Assembly: GCF_004664715.2 (NCBI RefSeq)
Contig: NC_051071.1
Span: forward strand, 2,373,501-2,437,500
Direction of reading: 5' to 3'
From: Peromyscus leucopus
Lineage: Eukaryota > Chordata > Mammalia > Rodentia > Cricetidae
DNA: 64,000 nucleotides
The notes beneath the pieces are model-generated. The model ran no database searches. It saw only the letters and a list, made by a program, of their open reading frames with translations, and was not told the origin of the DNA. How positions within the stretch are numbered: the first letter of the stretch is position 1; each line of letters begins with the position of its first letter. The position numbers were made by a program, and so were the translations under genes. This document shows positions 12,030-24,632 of the stretch, piece by piece.

Positions 12030-15000
12030 CTCTATTGGTGAAATTATTAAGGCCACTCCACGTAGTTAAAAGGGAGGTTTATTTTGTGGGGTAACTTACA
12101 AGTGAAGGGATAGGTAACAGGGTCTGGGAAAGGTGTAGTGCAGTCCAGTGGTGTTCTCTGGAGAACTCTGCTCGGTCTACCTCCAGCATCCAGGGTCCAG
12201 GAACCAAGAGAGCCAGTGCATCCGGATCTCGGTTCTTCAGGGTCCTCTCTCGGCCCTGCCTTGTAGGTGTGACCATTACCAAAGCCTCAATGGGGGTTGG
12301 AACTTCCAGATCAAAGCTGGAATGGCTACCCTCTACACTTCTCTTCTCTTAATGCTCTAATAAGACCACCAGCCTTGTATTGAATGAAAGTGGAGAAAGT
12401 GGGTACCTTTGTCTGGATACTGATCTTAGTGGAAATGCTTCAAGATTTCCCCCACTGAATATGTTAGCTATAGGTTCATGATATTTAGTATGTTTTATTT
12501 TGAAATATGTCCCTTTTTATTCTGAGTCTCTTCAGGACTTTTAACAAGAAGGGATATTAGAATTTGTCAAATGCCTCTTCTCTTTCTATTGAAATGGCCA
12601 TGCAATTTCTACCCTTGGAACTATTGATGTAAATTAGGACAATTATTGATTTACATATCTTAAGCCATCCCTTTGTCCTTGGCATAAAGCCAACATTTCA
12701 TGATGGATGATTTCTTTTTAATGCATCCTCGAATTCAGTTAGCAAGTGTTTTGTTGAGAAGTTTTGTGTCTAAGTTCATTGGGGGAAGTTGTTCTGGACT
12801 TTACATTTTGAGGTTTGTTGCATCTTTGGTCTTGGTATCAGGGCAGCAGTAACTTCACAAAGACTCTGATCATGTTCCCTCCTCTTCTATTTGGAGAAGC
12901 ATTGGTAATAGTTCTTTGAAGGCCTGGTGAAATTCGCCATTGGCCTGGACTTCTCTAGTGGGAGACTTTTAATTACAGCTTCAACTCCACTGCTTGTTAT
13001 AGACCAGTTTAAATTGTTTATCTCATCTTGATATAATTATGGCACATCATATATGTCTAGAAATCAGTTTCTTTTAGATTTTCCCAATTTAGTGGAATGC
13101 ATGTTTTCAAGGTTAGCTCTAATGATTTTCAGAATTTCACCAATATTAGTTGTAATGGCTCCCTTTTCATCCCTAATTTTATTTATCTGAGTCTTCTCTT
13201 CCCTTTGGTTCATTTGACTAAGGGTTTGTCTATTAATGTTTTCTTTTGGGCCAGTCATGTGGGTTTTACTCATTCCCTTTCCAGAACTCTGCTAAGTTAT
13301 TTATCTGAGAACTCTCTGACTTCTTATTGGAGGCACCTGGAGCTATAAAATTTCTCTCTTAAGACTGCTTTCATGGTATCTCCTGGATTTTGTTTTTTTT
13401 TTTTTTTTTCATTTTAATTTGATTCTAAAAATGCTTTTGTTTCCTTCTTGATTACATCAAGGGCCTATCCACCATCCAGTGGGGTGCTTTACATCCCTGT
13501 GAGTTTGTGGATGTTCTTGGGTTTCTCTTGCTGCTGATGTGTTCTAATCATACTCTGTTATGATCAGATAGAACACAAGGAATTATTTCAAAATTTCTAA
13601 TATTTGTTGAGACTTGATTTGCATCCAATGCATAGTCTACAGTATTTACATGGAATATTCTGGAGATGTCTGTTACGTCCATTTGATCTATGATGTCATT
13701 TAATTCATATATTTCTCTATTTATGTTGGGATAACTTGTCAGTTGGTGATAGTGAGGTAAGAAAATCACCGTTACCATTGTTGAACTGGGGTTAATCTGT
13801 GACATTACATCTAGTAGTGTTTGTTTTATGTAATGGAGTGGACCTGTGTATGTTTAGAATCTTCATGTCCTCCTGAAGGACTGTTCCCTTTATCAGTGTG
13901 AAGTCACCACCTTTATCTTTTCTCATTAGTTTTGGTTTGAGTCTGTCTTGTCAGATATTAGAACAGTGAAACCTGCTTGTTTCCTAGGTCCATTCGCTTG
14001 GTCAACCTTCTCCATCCTTCACCTTCAGGTGTCTGTCTTTTGTAGTTTGGTGTAGTTCTTAGAGGCAACAAATAGAGGGTTCCTACTTTTTGATGCAGTC
14101 CTCTAGTCTGTGCCCTTTTTATTAGTGAATCGAGACCATTAATATTCAGAGTTGTTATGGAAAGGTATGCGTTGGTTCTTGCCATTTTGCTGCTTTTGTG
14201 GTGTTTGGTTTTGTTCTTTTGCATAACTATATTATTCTAGTGTGGTTGATTTTTTTCTGTAGCCTCATTAATGGAATTGTTTTTGTCTCCAGCCCAAAGG
14301 AATTCCTTCAAGGATCTTCTGTAGAGCGAGCTTAATGGTCATAAATTCCTTTAGCCTGTTGTTATCATGTGAAGTTTTTATTTTTTATTCAGTTATGACA
14401 GATAACTTTGCTGGTTAGGGTTCTCTCTGTGGGCAGTTACTGCCTTTTGGAACTTGAAATAATCCTGCTAGGTCTTCTGGATTTCAAAGTCTCAGTTGAG
14501 TACTTCCCTCTTGTTCTGATGGGCCTGGTGTGTATGAGGGCTGCTGATTCTGTCCTGCAGCCTCCAGGAATCTATCTGTTCTGAATATTTAGTGTTTTCC
14601 TTATAGTATAATGAGGGGAGCTCTTTGCTGGTCTTGTGTGTTTGGCGTCTGAATTGCCTACTGCATCTGAACTGGTATCTCTTTCCTAACTCTGGCAACT
14701 TTTCTGTTAAGATTCTTTCGAAAATGTTCTCTATGCCTTTAGAATGAGACTTTTCTCCTTCTAGTCCCGTCATCTGTTGGCTTGGTCTTTTCGGAGGGTC
14801 TGTGTTTCTTGAAATCCCCATGGTTACAGCCTTAGCTGTCTCTGCGATTGTTGGATGACTCCTGCTCTTCCATCTTGTCTTCAGACCCTGCTCATGATCC
14901 ACTGTGTTGCTGAGATTGTCCACAGAGTTTTTCATTTGACTTACTGATATTTTTTTGTTTCTGCCATTTGAGATTGGTTTTTCCTCAGATTTCTGTCTCT

Positions 15001-15300
15001 GGTGAATTCGTGTTTCATATCATATCACCATCACCTTCTTTATTCTGTTGACCTATTTGATTTTGTTCTCCATTAGCAGTTCATTTTCCTTTCTGATTTC
15101 TTTGAACATACTTATCATCGTTTTGATTTCTTTGCCTTGGATTTCCTCTACCTCTCTCTCTCCCTAGAGGCCATCACTGGAGGGTTAATAGTTTCTGGAA
15201 GAGTTATGCTATCTTAGCTTTGTGTGTTTTGGGGGTCACTGTTGGGATTTACACAACTGCTGTTGCTATTCTTTCATCAGCTATTTTCTTTCAAGAGAAG
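12030..15300 (-). mobile_element. LINE-1 (Lx-like), antisense to Evc2, internally deleted
   Basis: On the minus strand, LINE-1 parts appear in order. ORF1-like residues lie near 14492-14935 (ENIFERILTEKLPEL resembles the ORF1 C-terminal domain). The ORF2 start lies near 14184 (NAYLSITTLNINGLDSLIKR). The end of the endonuclease domain (CVLSDHNR) is near 13550, a linker near 13064-13273, and an RT-like region to about 12360. The distance from ORF2 start to the 3' UTR-like end (12030-12360) is far below the usual ORF2 length of nearly 4 kb, so large pieces are missing. Frames are broken throughout. Antisense-looking sequence to about 16190 may be its 5' UTR, which I cannot confirm. Confidence 0.8.
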
Positions 15301-17339
15301 TATTTACAGTGTTCAAGGGTGGGACCTGGTAGAGTTGAGTGTGTAGGTCACAAAATAACTGCTCCGTCTGTGAGCTCTGGGTACCTGTTGTAAGCTGTCT
15401 ATCATTCCCCAGGGCAGCTTGTTAACGGCCAGATATTATCAATATGCAGATGTAACAATCAGCTATCAACAGCTGGAGTGACAGCATGGAGTCCACCACA
15501 ACTTTAGTTAATTAGATTAGGAGTAAGATGAAAGTAGGGGGATGCGGATAAGGATTAAGTATTAGGTGGACTTTGAAAAGAAAGGAAAAAGGAGGTGGCT
15601 GAAGAAGCTGGAAGGCAAAAGTTGGGATTGTGTTAGGGCACACTGATTTTAGAGATGTTCAAGCTACAGATGGCCATAGTTACGAAGTAAAAAGAGGAGG
15701 GATAAAGATGAGAGAAGGAAGGCAAGGCACAGGAATAAGGAGCACCTCGGAGGTGTGGCTGCAGAGTATAGAGGAGGATGTCTTACAGTAGTCTGGGTGA
15801 AGAAACACCAACAGTCAGTCCTATGGCCCAACTGAGCAGCATACAGAGAAGAGCGAAAACGTTCTGAGCCATGTAGGTAAGACTAGGAGGTAAACCACAG
15901 AGAGGGCTAAAAAGAGTGTTCATGGAGTGAATTGCTGGTACAGCTGGGCTGAACTGAAAGGTGAAGTTCTTATACCCCTCTGGCTCTGGCATGTTTCACC
16001 CGGTGCTGTGGGAACATGGCGACGGCTTTGGTCTCTGCAGTCTCTGTGTCGGTCTTTTCTGGTAGTTCTCTGGGACCTCTGCATTCCCTGTGTCCTCTTC
16101 TGGTCCCGGAGAGCCTGTGAACTTGAGGAAGGCCCTGCTAGGGCCTCACCCTTACATCTCCGTGTTTGCTTCCAGATCCGGTAAGAAGGTTGATGTGATT
16201 TAGAATCCCATAAAGACTGTGCCTGGGGCCAGCTCCATGAACCTTACAGGGCATCTTAGGGCACAGGAGGGGCTTCCTTGAGCTTCTAGTACTGTCAGGG
16301 AAAACTGGGAAGGAAGTTGTTCGAACTTCCTTTTTCAAGTAAGAATATTTAGCAGGGCTTTGTTCTCAAATGAGCTGTTCTTATTTGAGATGCATGAATT
16401 TGTAAGGAAGCCAGCCATTAATACCGCATAGATATGCAAATCTGTCCTTACCCAGGATTCTCCCTCAAGGATTCAGACCTGATATAGAGACATAATCTCA
16501 CCAGGTGCTGGAATCAACAAAGTAAAGCTTTCCAAAGAAAGAGAGGGGGATCGTGGAAAGCCTTGTGAAACAACCGCGTCTGTGGTGTGCTTAGGGGATG
16601 TACTGAAGGCTTTGTGCTTTCCTCACACTGAAGACTTTCACTTACAGTTACCCGGAGCTGTTACCTAGCTCCATCTTTCCTCGGGCAGGGCACTCAGGGA
16701 AGGCTCAGGCTCATGGAGCTTGCAAGGTCGGCAAAGGAACCAACGATCCCATGACAGCACAGGATTTGTTCCTGAAGAGACCTATTGGGCGAGTTCTCCA
16801 GTGTAAGGAGCCAGAGGCTGCTGCGCACTGACAGGCTAGAGGATGTGGGAAGGAAACTGGCATTTTCCCCTTAGGCACATGGTCGGTCACTTTAGTTAGG
16901 GAAATAAGGTGAGTGGGTTAAGGAGGGATGAACATCTCTCCTGGTCAGGCATTAGTGGAGGCTGGTTGAGCTGGGAGATCAAAAATCTAAGGGGAAAAAA
17001 AACCAACTTTCATTTCAGGAATTGCCATCATTTTGAATAGGAATGGAGGAGCTTTGCAAATGGCAGGACCATGGCTAGCCTTCCTGCTGTTTTTCAGACA
17101 GTTGGGGTAGGGGATGGAGCTGTCTTTTCTGTTGTTCCCTTTTGATGGTCAGGGCAGTGTCCCATGAAGGTGGGTCTTACTCAGATCTGAGTCCCATGAG
17201 CTCTTCGTCTTTGCCTTCCTGATTCTGGAACTATCCAGCCATCTTCCTTTAAGACCAAGCCTTACCTTTTCCCTCTAAGAATGTCCTTATTCTTCCCACC
17301 TCTTACCATCTCCTTGTCCCACTTCCCAGCCTCCTTTAC

Positions 17340-17491
17340 TTTATCATTGCTGTAGACCTTCTCTCTCTTTTTCTTTTTGTCATTACTATTTTTTTCTTAC
17401 AATACAATTTGATCATATTCTTTCCCCTCCCCTCCCAGGTCATTCCCACCTCCCTACTCACCCCATTTTATGTCTGCCCACCTCTCAAAAA

Positions 17492-17522
<31 letters not shown>

Positions 17523-17660
17523 CAGAGAGACAGATAGAGAGACAGAGAGAGAATCAAAATAAACAAAAAACCAATAAGACAAAAATAATATCAAATCAAA
17601 CAAAAACAAAAATGGACACAAAAAAACATGGAGTCCCTTTGTGTTGGCAGTATCATGAGG
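17340..17660. repeat. Interspersed-repeat fragment with a GACAGA tract
   Basis: A T-rich flank and ccacctccctactcacccc lead into a GA/GACAGA tract at 17491-17552. An A-rich stretch then ends with aacatggagtccctttgtg, a phrase I associate with rodent LINE-1 fragments. The family is uncertain. Confidence 0.4.
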
Positions 17661-19779
17661 ACAGAGCAACATCTGCAGATCTGCAATCTTACTTGGAGTC
17701 TCACTGTTGAGTCCAAGCACATCTGTCTAGACCCAGAGCATGTGTTCTTTATCACCTGCATGGATTTGTCCAGATGAGTCTTGTCTGTCAGGTTGTGCTT
17801 TGGGAACAGGGGTTAGCAAAAGATGCCGGAAGATTACTCTTTCTCCCCTCAGAGTGCTGGAGACAGATCACCCTCTGATGTTTTCCATGGCCATGGGGGC
17901 CCCTCACAGTGTGTACAACCTGATGACTTTAGAAGGTCTTTTGAATCTTCTGAATGCAGTTTCTTAAGTCAGTCTCTAGAGGAATTTATTTGGGAGACAG
18001 AGAAGATAGTTACAGAGCAGAAGAAAGGTTTTTGTGTGAGGTTGCCATTACTAGAGAAGCTAATAAATTAAGGTGAGCAGTAGCTTGAAGATGTTAGGAG
18101 ATGGAAAAGCGTCTCTCATGGCTGACCGTTACTGACAGGGAACAGTCTGGAAAAGCAAGTTACTTTAGTTTCAGGAGCTCTTATTGTTTATCAAAGATGG
18201 GAGGCCATTACAAGATGGTGTGGCCACGGCCAACATCCCTGCCTTTAGTTTCTATTAGATAAGTGAAAGTGGGCGTGGCTGTCATTCTTGTAACTACTTT
18301 CTGCTGGTCAAGGGCAGGGGAGGCGAGGTCTGAGACAATCTTTTATATTGGAAACTTCGGAGGAGGAACATACTGTCAGTGTGTCTTTGGCAGTTTCCTG
18401 GATAAAGGACTTCACTCGGTGATACAAAGCATGTTTGGCCATTGAAAAGACAGGATAGAAATCTGTGCCCTTTAAATTAGGGTCCAAGAAAGCAGGCAGG
18501 TTCAGTAGTGGAGGTCAGCAAACACCACATGATGATAGAAGGTAGGAGGGGCTTCAGAGACTGAGAAGCCCAGAGTTTCAGGGAAAGCTTCCCAGGCTCT
18601 GGCAGAGCAGTCCATCTTCTTTGGCTGGTTCTTGGCCTCTTCCTATTTAGTTTCAGTTCCCTTGGAAACCCATCCAGGATGAGTACCTGGTTCTCCAGAT
18701 TGGACAGAGATTGGGTCTAGCATACCGTCCTGAGAACCTGGCCTCTCCCTAGCAAGCCTTTGTTTCTGGGCAGTGTTGTGTTTGTCCTGGTGCTCTGTGC
18801 TGTTTGGGGGGGTGTGCTGGTGTGGGGAGAGGGGCGGGGGCGGGGCACAGCAGCATCTATGCATGAATGTAGCCCCTTGCAGCCTGTATGTACCCCATGG
18901 CCCAAAGCCTCTGTATATCCTTCCAGGCAGCAGCACCCTCCCTCTCTTGTTCCTGTCTTGACTCACCCCTACCCCTCCCTGTTTTGAAGCCTCAGTGCTT
19001 CTCGAAGGGCAGGGCTGAGCCTTTCAAACAGGGAGGGGGTCTTCCAGAGGACATGCAGGGAGGGCTGGGCAGTCATGCGAGTGACCTGGGCCATGGTCTT
19101 CTGGCAGCCTCAGCTTCGGCTTAGTGACCCTGTCCTGCCGACGCTACAGAAGCATCAGATACAAATGTCGATATTAAAACAGGTTATGTGACAGGACGAG
19201 GCCCGTGAGCTTTGTTCTCATTTTTATTTATTGTGTCAAATCATACCACAGAATGTTTACCAATATAATCACTTTTAAGGGCTCAGCTCACGGGTGTTAA
19301 AGTGCATTCACATTGTCCTGATCCACCTTCCAGCTCTAGAAATTTCCATCTTGCAAAAAATTGGAAATGCCACACCAATTCAACAGCAGCTCCCCATTTG
19401 CTTCCACCTCAGCCCCTGGGAACCACAGGTCTCCACTGAGTATGACTACACAGTGTTTGTCCCTCTGTGACTGATGATTCTCATGAAGTCTGACTCCCTC
19501 AAGGTTCACCCCAGTGTGGTTTCCTTCCTGACTCCTGTCAAATTCTGTCTTGCCTGGTGGATGTATTTCACTTATCCACTCATCCATTCCTGACAACAGG
19601 CATGCTTCTGTCTTTTGGTTATCATGGATGAAATTCTAGAAAGTTCAAAGGTAAACTGAAAGTTTGGAAGAGATACAGATTGTCCACCTTTCTTTTTGGT
19701 TGGTGCTCTATTCTCCTGGGTTGAGGACAGGAACACACCCACAGTGACCTGCTTTTCCAGGTTCAGGAAATGAGCCCAC

Positions 19780-20026
19780 AGCATCAGTGTAGGAAGCCTA
19801 GGAATTGTGTTGGTCATACTTGGGAGACTGAGGCAAGAGGATACAGGTTTGAGGAAGGAAGGGATAAAGAAAAGAAACAAAGTAGCCAGGGGCCTCAGTG
19901 ACAGCTTTGTAGAAAAGGCACCCGCTGCCAAGCCAGATGACCAGAGTTCCATCCCTGGTAGAGGAACCCACATGATAGAGGGAGAGAACCAACTCTCACA
20001 ACTCTGACCTCCACATGCACTCTGTG

Positions 20027-20074
<48 letters not shown>

Positions 20075-20090
20075 GTAAAAACAATAAAAA
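19780..20090 (+). repeat. SINE followed by (AC)22
   Basis: A weak B1-like segment (tgggagactgaggcaagagg) is followed by a tRNA-SINE-like segment (gccaagccagatgacc, agttccatccctggtag). A pure AC run at 20029-20072 and an A-rich end close it. Confidence 0.65.
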
Positions 20091-20656
20091 GAAGAAAATA
20101 TAAGGGGTATGGACAGTAGAGAACAGAAGCACACGGGTGCTGAAATTACGGCTGAGCAGGAGGGGCCCTGCTGGATGGAAGCCTGTTTCCTGATGGCTGG
20201 CCTGACAGGCGGGAAGGGGAGCATGGAATGAAGGAAGCACAGAGACAGCATAAAGAATGAGGGGCTGGGTGTGAGCAGCAGGTGGGAGATGGAAAGCAGT
20301 ATAGTCAGAGCAAAGTCACCAACCCCAGCCAAGACACTTTGACGGTTAGGTGTAGCTGAGCCTGCCCGGGCAGATGGCCTGGGCCCTGGGAGAAGGGTGT
20401 CGGAACCAGGTAAGTGGTGTAGACTGTCATCCCCCAGGATGTGGGGAGCCCGTGAAGGGCTGCGAGTGGACAGAACCAGGTCTTCTCACCTCTGAAGATA
20501 CACACAGAACGTGAAGGGCACTGACCTGGTGTCCTCAGCAGCTGAGACCTTGCCTTGTTCCTGGCTGAGTCCCAGGCTGCCGTCTTCTGGGCAGGGCCTC
20601 GGGGATCCTGAGCATGTGCTCTCTGGGAGGCAGTGGGCTCTCCTCCCCCACAGCCT

Positions 20657-21106
20657 TGTAGCAGGAATCTTAAAAGGTCTTATTAATAAAAACAAACCTG
20701 GAGCCAGGTATTGGGGTGAACGCTGGGAGATCAGAGAAGCAGAACAAGCCTCAGCCACCTCGCCTTGCCAGTTCCTCAGCTGATCCTGTTTCCTCAAACT
20801 GAAAGCCTCCGAGTCCTTATCCAAATGGATCTCAGCTGAACTGCTGCTCAAAGCCTAAAAGCTTAACCAGGCTCTAGTTCCTGGTCCTCACGTCTTACAT
20901 ACCTTTCTGCCATCACTTCCTGGGGTTAAAGGCATGTGTCACCATGCCTGGCTGTTTCCAGTGTAGCCTTGAACTCATATAGAACTCTGGAATGCTAGGA
21001 TTAAAGGCGTGTGCTACCACTGCCTAACCTCTGTGTTTAATATTATGACTGTTCTGTTCTCTGACCATCAGATAGGTTTATTGGGGTACACAATATACCC
21101 ACCACA
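20657..21106 (+). mobile_element. Solo LTR-like element, 450 bp, directly before Evc2 exon 17
   Basis: It begins tgtagcaggaatcttaaaag and ends cccaccaca, so it has TG...CA ends. The 6-bp flanks are cagcct (20651-20656) and cagccc (21107-21112), which match at five of six bases. The body includes B1-derived stretches (ttaaaggcatgtgtcacc, ttaaaggcgtgtgctacc), as in a repeat I recall as common in muroid rodents. No internal viral genes accompany it. The exact family is not known to me. Confidence 0.6.
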
Positions 21107-21144
21107 CAGCCCCTCAGGTCCTCTGGTTCTGTCCCCTTCCCCAG

Positions 21145-21372
21145 GTTCGGGGGGAATTGCTCCACGAGAAGGTACAGAGGCTGGAGGCCCAGGAGGCACA
21201 CTTTGCTGAGTCACTCGTGGCTCTGCAGTTCCAGAAGGTGGCCCGGGCTGCTGAGACCCTCTCTGTCTACACGGCCTTGCTTTGCATTCAAGACCTGCTG
21301 CTGGAGGAGCTGAGTGAATCGGAGACATTGACCAAGTCAGCCTGTGTGCAGATCCTGGAGTCCCACAGCCCG
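21145..21372 (+). CDS. Evc2: Evc2 coding exon (probably exon 17)
   Basis: The acceptor cttccccag precedes 76 codons in phase 0, and the donor is gtgagt. The peptide opens VRGELLHEKVQRLEAQEAHF and closes SACVQILESHSP. Regular leucine and charged spacing (residues 1-30 and 50-76 of the exon) indicates coiled coil. This is the cytoplasmic helical region through which Evc and Evc2 are thought to associate. The upstream flank is unusual: an LTR-like element ends 38 bp before the exon, so the branch point must lie in the short unique remainder or in LTR-derived sequence. Confidence 0.93.
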
Positions 21373-21871
21373 GTGAGTGGGGTTAGGGCTAGAAAAGGGT
21401 ACCCACACCCACACCATCGGCTCCTTGAGGTACCTGGTGCTTCGTTGGCTTAGCATAGGTTTCTACCACATGTCCTGCATGGGAAGTGTGGACCAAGTAC
21501 TTTGAATAAGATTTACTACTTATACAAGAGCACTACGCCCTAGCCAGCCCTGTCCTCTTCCCAGCTCTGGCCCTTGCCTCTGAGCAGACACCCTCTGAAT
21601 CTCCACACATGGAGAACTGGATGCCTCTTCCATCTCGGGCATGATGAGTCCCAGTTGGTAGCATCTCTTCACGAATTCTACAGAAGCTCACCATGGCCTT
21701 TCAGTTAGGGCACATCACATGCAGCCGTGCCTCAGGCTGTGTGTTAGACTCTGAATGTCCCCATCACTGTCACTCAACTGTGTTCTTCCAGGCTGAAGAG
21801 CTGTCTCCACGAAACAAAAGCTGTGATATAGCAGTTCTGAGGACCAGTTTTAGGTCCTTTATATGTAGGTT

Positions 21872-22096
21872 TTTGAAAAAGATTTTATTTTAAATATGTG
21901 CTTTGTGTGTGTGTGGGGGGGCTATGTGCACATGAGATTAAGTGAGGATGGGGGCCAGAAGAGGGAGGTATTGGCTCCCGTGAAGCTGGAGTTACAAGCA
22001 GTTGTGAGCGGCCAGATGAAGGTGCTGGGAACTGAACTCAGGTCCTCTCTAAGAGCAGCATATGCTCTTAACCTCTGAGCCATCCCTCCAGCACCT
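21872..22096 (-). repeat. B3/B2-type SINE, reverse
   Basis: T-rich start, TG run (21906-21918), ggtgctgggaactgaactca, then the reverse head (taagagcagcatatgctctt, ctgagccatccctccagc). Confidence 0.75.
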
Positions 22097-23004
22097 ATGT
22101 GTGGATTTTTTTTCCCTCATATTCTATTAACTCTTTGAGAACTTCATACAATGTCTATTGACCATATTCACCCCTCCCCCAACTCCTCCCAAGACTCAGG
22201 AGTTAATTTGATAGAGGAGGCTTGAGGGACTGCAAGTCCCAGAAAAGTGGTAAATAAGAAGAGAGAATTTTCCACACCCAAGAGAGAAGCTGCACATCGG
22301 ACCTCATAGTGATTGGGATGACATGCCCAAGACCGGAGAAAGCTCAAGTCCCGGCGTGGAAAGAAGAATTTGCAAGAAGTGCATCCCTAGCTGAGGAGTT
22401 ATTGCAGTGGATAGCTTCAGAGAAAGGAAGAGTTTCTCTTCTCAGGGTGTGGCCCCTGGTAGGTTGACCACACTACAGCAGTGAGCCACACATCTAAGAG
22501 TCTATGGGAAGCTAAACTGTACTCGAGGTTTAAAAAAAAAAAAGACAAAAAGTTGGGTGAGTGGAGAAGGGAGATTAGAAAATAAAAAGTTGTTTTTTTT
22601 TTTTAAATTTAGGGCAGAAAGAAATGAATTTGTAGAGAGGAGTGCAGCATAAATAAGGTACAAATCAAAACTAATATGAAGAAAATTAATAAAATTAAGA
22701 AATGGGGTACTTGGGAAAAGTTAAAAGTCAAATAAAATATGTAGATCCCTGGTAAAGTTTACAGTTAAAATAGGCTAAGGGACAAATATCAAGATTTTTG
22801 AAGGATTAAAACCATAGATGCAATAGAGTTTTTAAAATTGGAATACTATAAAGAACATTATGTAGATGAGTTTGAAGATGAATACAATGGGAAATTGAAT
22901 AAGTAAATGTAAATGATAAAAGTTGACTCCAGTAGGGAAAAAAAAATAAGTGTATAGTCTCAATACCGGAGATGAAATTGGCTCAGAAGTGTGTTAGCAT
23001 TTAC

Positions 23005-23187
23005 TTTTCTTCCTTTTTTCTTTTTTTTTTTTTTTTTTTGGTTTTTCGAGACAGGGTTTCTCTGTGTAGCTTTGCACCTTTCCTGGAACTCACTCTGTAG
23101 CCCAGGCTGGCCTTGAACTCACAGAGATCTACCTGGCTCTGCCTCCGAAGTGCTGGCATTAAAGGCGTGTGCCACCACTGCCCAGCA
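23005..23187 (-). repeat. B1 SINE, reverse, with 13-bp target-site duplication
   Basis: A T run is followed by ggtttttcgagacagggttt and the full reverse B1 body, ending ccaccactgcccagc. The same 13 bases, tgtgttagcattt, flank it at 22990-23002 and 23188-23200. The body carries tttgcacctttcctgg, the variant I associate with cricetid B1. Confidence 0.92.
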
Positions 23188-23715
23188 TGTGTTAGCATTT
23201 TCTACCACTGTGAGGAAGCACTAGATGTAAGAAACATAAAGGAGAAAGGTTCATTTGTTCTTGTGGTTTGAGAGGCTTTGGTCTGCAGTGGCTGGCTCCT
23301 CTGCGTTCAGGCAGTGGTGAGGCGCAGCATCATGGCATGAGTACCTGGTGGTAGAGAGCAGCTCACCTTATGGCAGCCAGGAAGCAGACAAAGGCAGAAG
23401 TAGCCAGAGGCAAGAGCTAGTCTTATTGCTGGCATGCCCTCAGTGACCTACTTCCTCCAGCCAGGTCCTGCGTCTAGCTTCCTCATTTCTAAAAAAAAAA
23501 AAAAATGCCATCAAGTTATGAGTCCATAAGCGGATCATACACTGACTAGATCAGAGCCCTCAGGATCCATTCACTTCTCAGCTATCCACAAGCTGGAGGT
23601 CAACACTGGAGCTTCCAGGTAAATACTCTCTCTCCAAACTATGGCAGGAAGTTACAGACCCGAGCTTACAGCCACAAGTGCATCCATTTCTTAGGTTGGC
23701 TCCAGCAACCTAAGT

Positions 23716-24030
23716 GTCTTAGTTACTTGTCTATTGCTGTGACAAAACACCATGACCAAGACAACGTATAAAAGAAAGCATTTAACCGAGCTGCGTCAGA
23801 GGGTTAGAATGCGTGAAGGCAGAGCAAAGGCGTGGTGGCAGAAACGTCTTGATTCACAGGCAGGAAACTGAGGCACACAGGGAATAGTATGAGTTTTTAG
23901 AAACCCCAAAGCCAGCCCCTCCTCCAACAAGGCCACACCTCCTAATCCTTCCCTAACAGTTCCACCAACTGGGGATCCAGTGTTCACCGTATGAGCCTAT
24001 GAGGGTCATTCTTACTCAAAACATCACCAG
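23716..24030 (+). repeat. Dispersed rodent repeat, probably LINE-1 3' end (copy 1)
   Basis: It carries ctattgctgtgacaaaacac and catgaccaagacaac at the start, and caacaaggccacacctcc further on. The same landmarks recur in the same order near 34.2, 36.7, 46.4 and 61.3 kb. Assignment to the Lx-type L1 3' end is from memory. Confidence 0.6.
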
Positions 24031-24474
24031 ATCCATGCTCTGACGCTGGAACAAAGACCCTTGTTCACTTTGTTTTGACATTTTCATATCACCTGCACAC
24101 CAACGTGAGACCCGGGTGGTACCCGGCAGAACTGCAGCTGTGAACACAGTTTAAACTTTGTGTGCAAAATAACAGCTAACACAACTCACCCATCTGTTAG
24201 AATAATTAATCCATCATAGCCAGGCTGTTTTTTTCCAGGAATGTAAGGAATTTCCAGGAATTTAACATGAGGACATTGGTTTACAAAACTCACTTGCTTA
24301 ACAGATTAAAGGGGAGGAAACAGCTCATGTGTCCATTTCGGCACATGCAGAGGTAACACCCATTCAAGATGTTCAGAACATTAGTGACAAGTGCTTCACT
24401 TGGAGGTGACTGTCATGGGAATGGACCAGTGTCCCGAATTCTAGTTAGAGGAAATGAGTCTTTAAGATGGAGAG

Positions 24475-24632
24475 GCAGCCAGGCATGGTGGCGCACACCT
24501 TTAAGCCCAGCATTTGGAAGACAGAGGCAGGCAGATCTCTGTGAGTTCAAGACCAGCCTGGTCTACATACGGAGTTCCAGGACAATGAGGGCTACAAAAT
24601 GAGACTCTGTTTAAAAAAAAAAAAAAAAAAAA
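24475..24632 (+). repeat. B1 SINE with poly(A)
   Basis: Forward B1 from gccaggcatggtggcgcac through aagaccagcctggtctaca to tgagactctgtttaaaa, ending in an A run (24614-24632). Confidence 0.9.

Larger units (their letters stand above)
5388..21144 (+). other. Evc2: Evc2 intron 16 (15.8 kb), repeat-rich
   Basis: The largest intron in the window. It carries reverse SINEs near 6.4, 7.4, 9.1 and 11.1 kb, a GA tract, a CT tract, an antisense LINE-1 (12.0-15.3 kb, perhaps to 16.2 kb), a SINE with an AC tail and a solo LTR at its 3' end. Sequence at 16.2-17.3 and 18.1-19.7 kb shows nothing I can assign. Exons 16 and 17 join in phase 0, and I recall the corresponding human peptide running straight across this junction, so no exon seems to be missing. 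Confidence 0.8.

Noticed and set aside
13064..14935. Minus-strand frames of 69-147 codons in the 13-15 kb region
   Set aside because: They are broken LINE-1 ORF1/ORF2 pieces and are annotated as one degraded mobile element.
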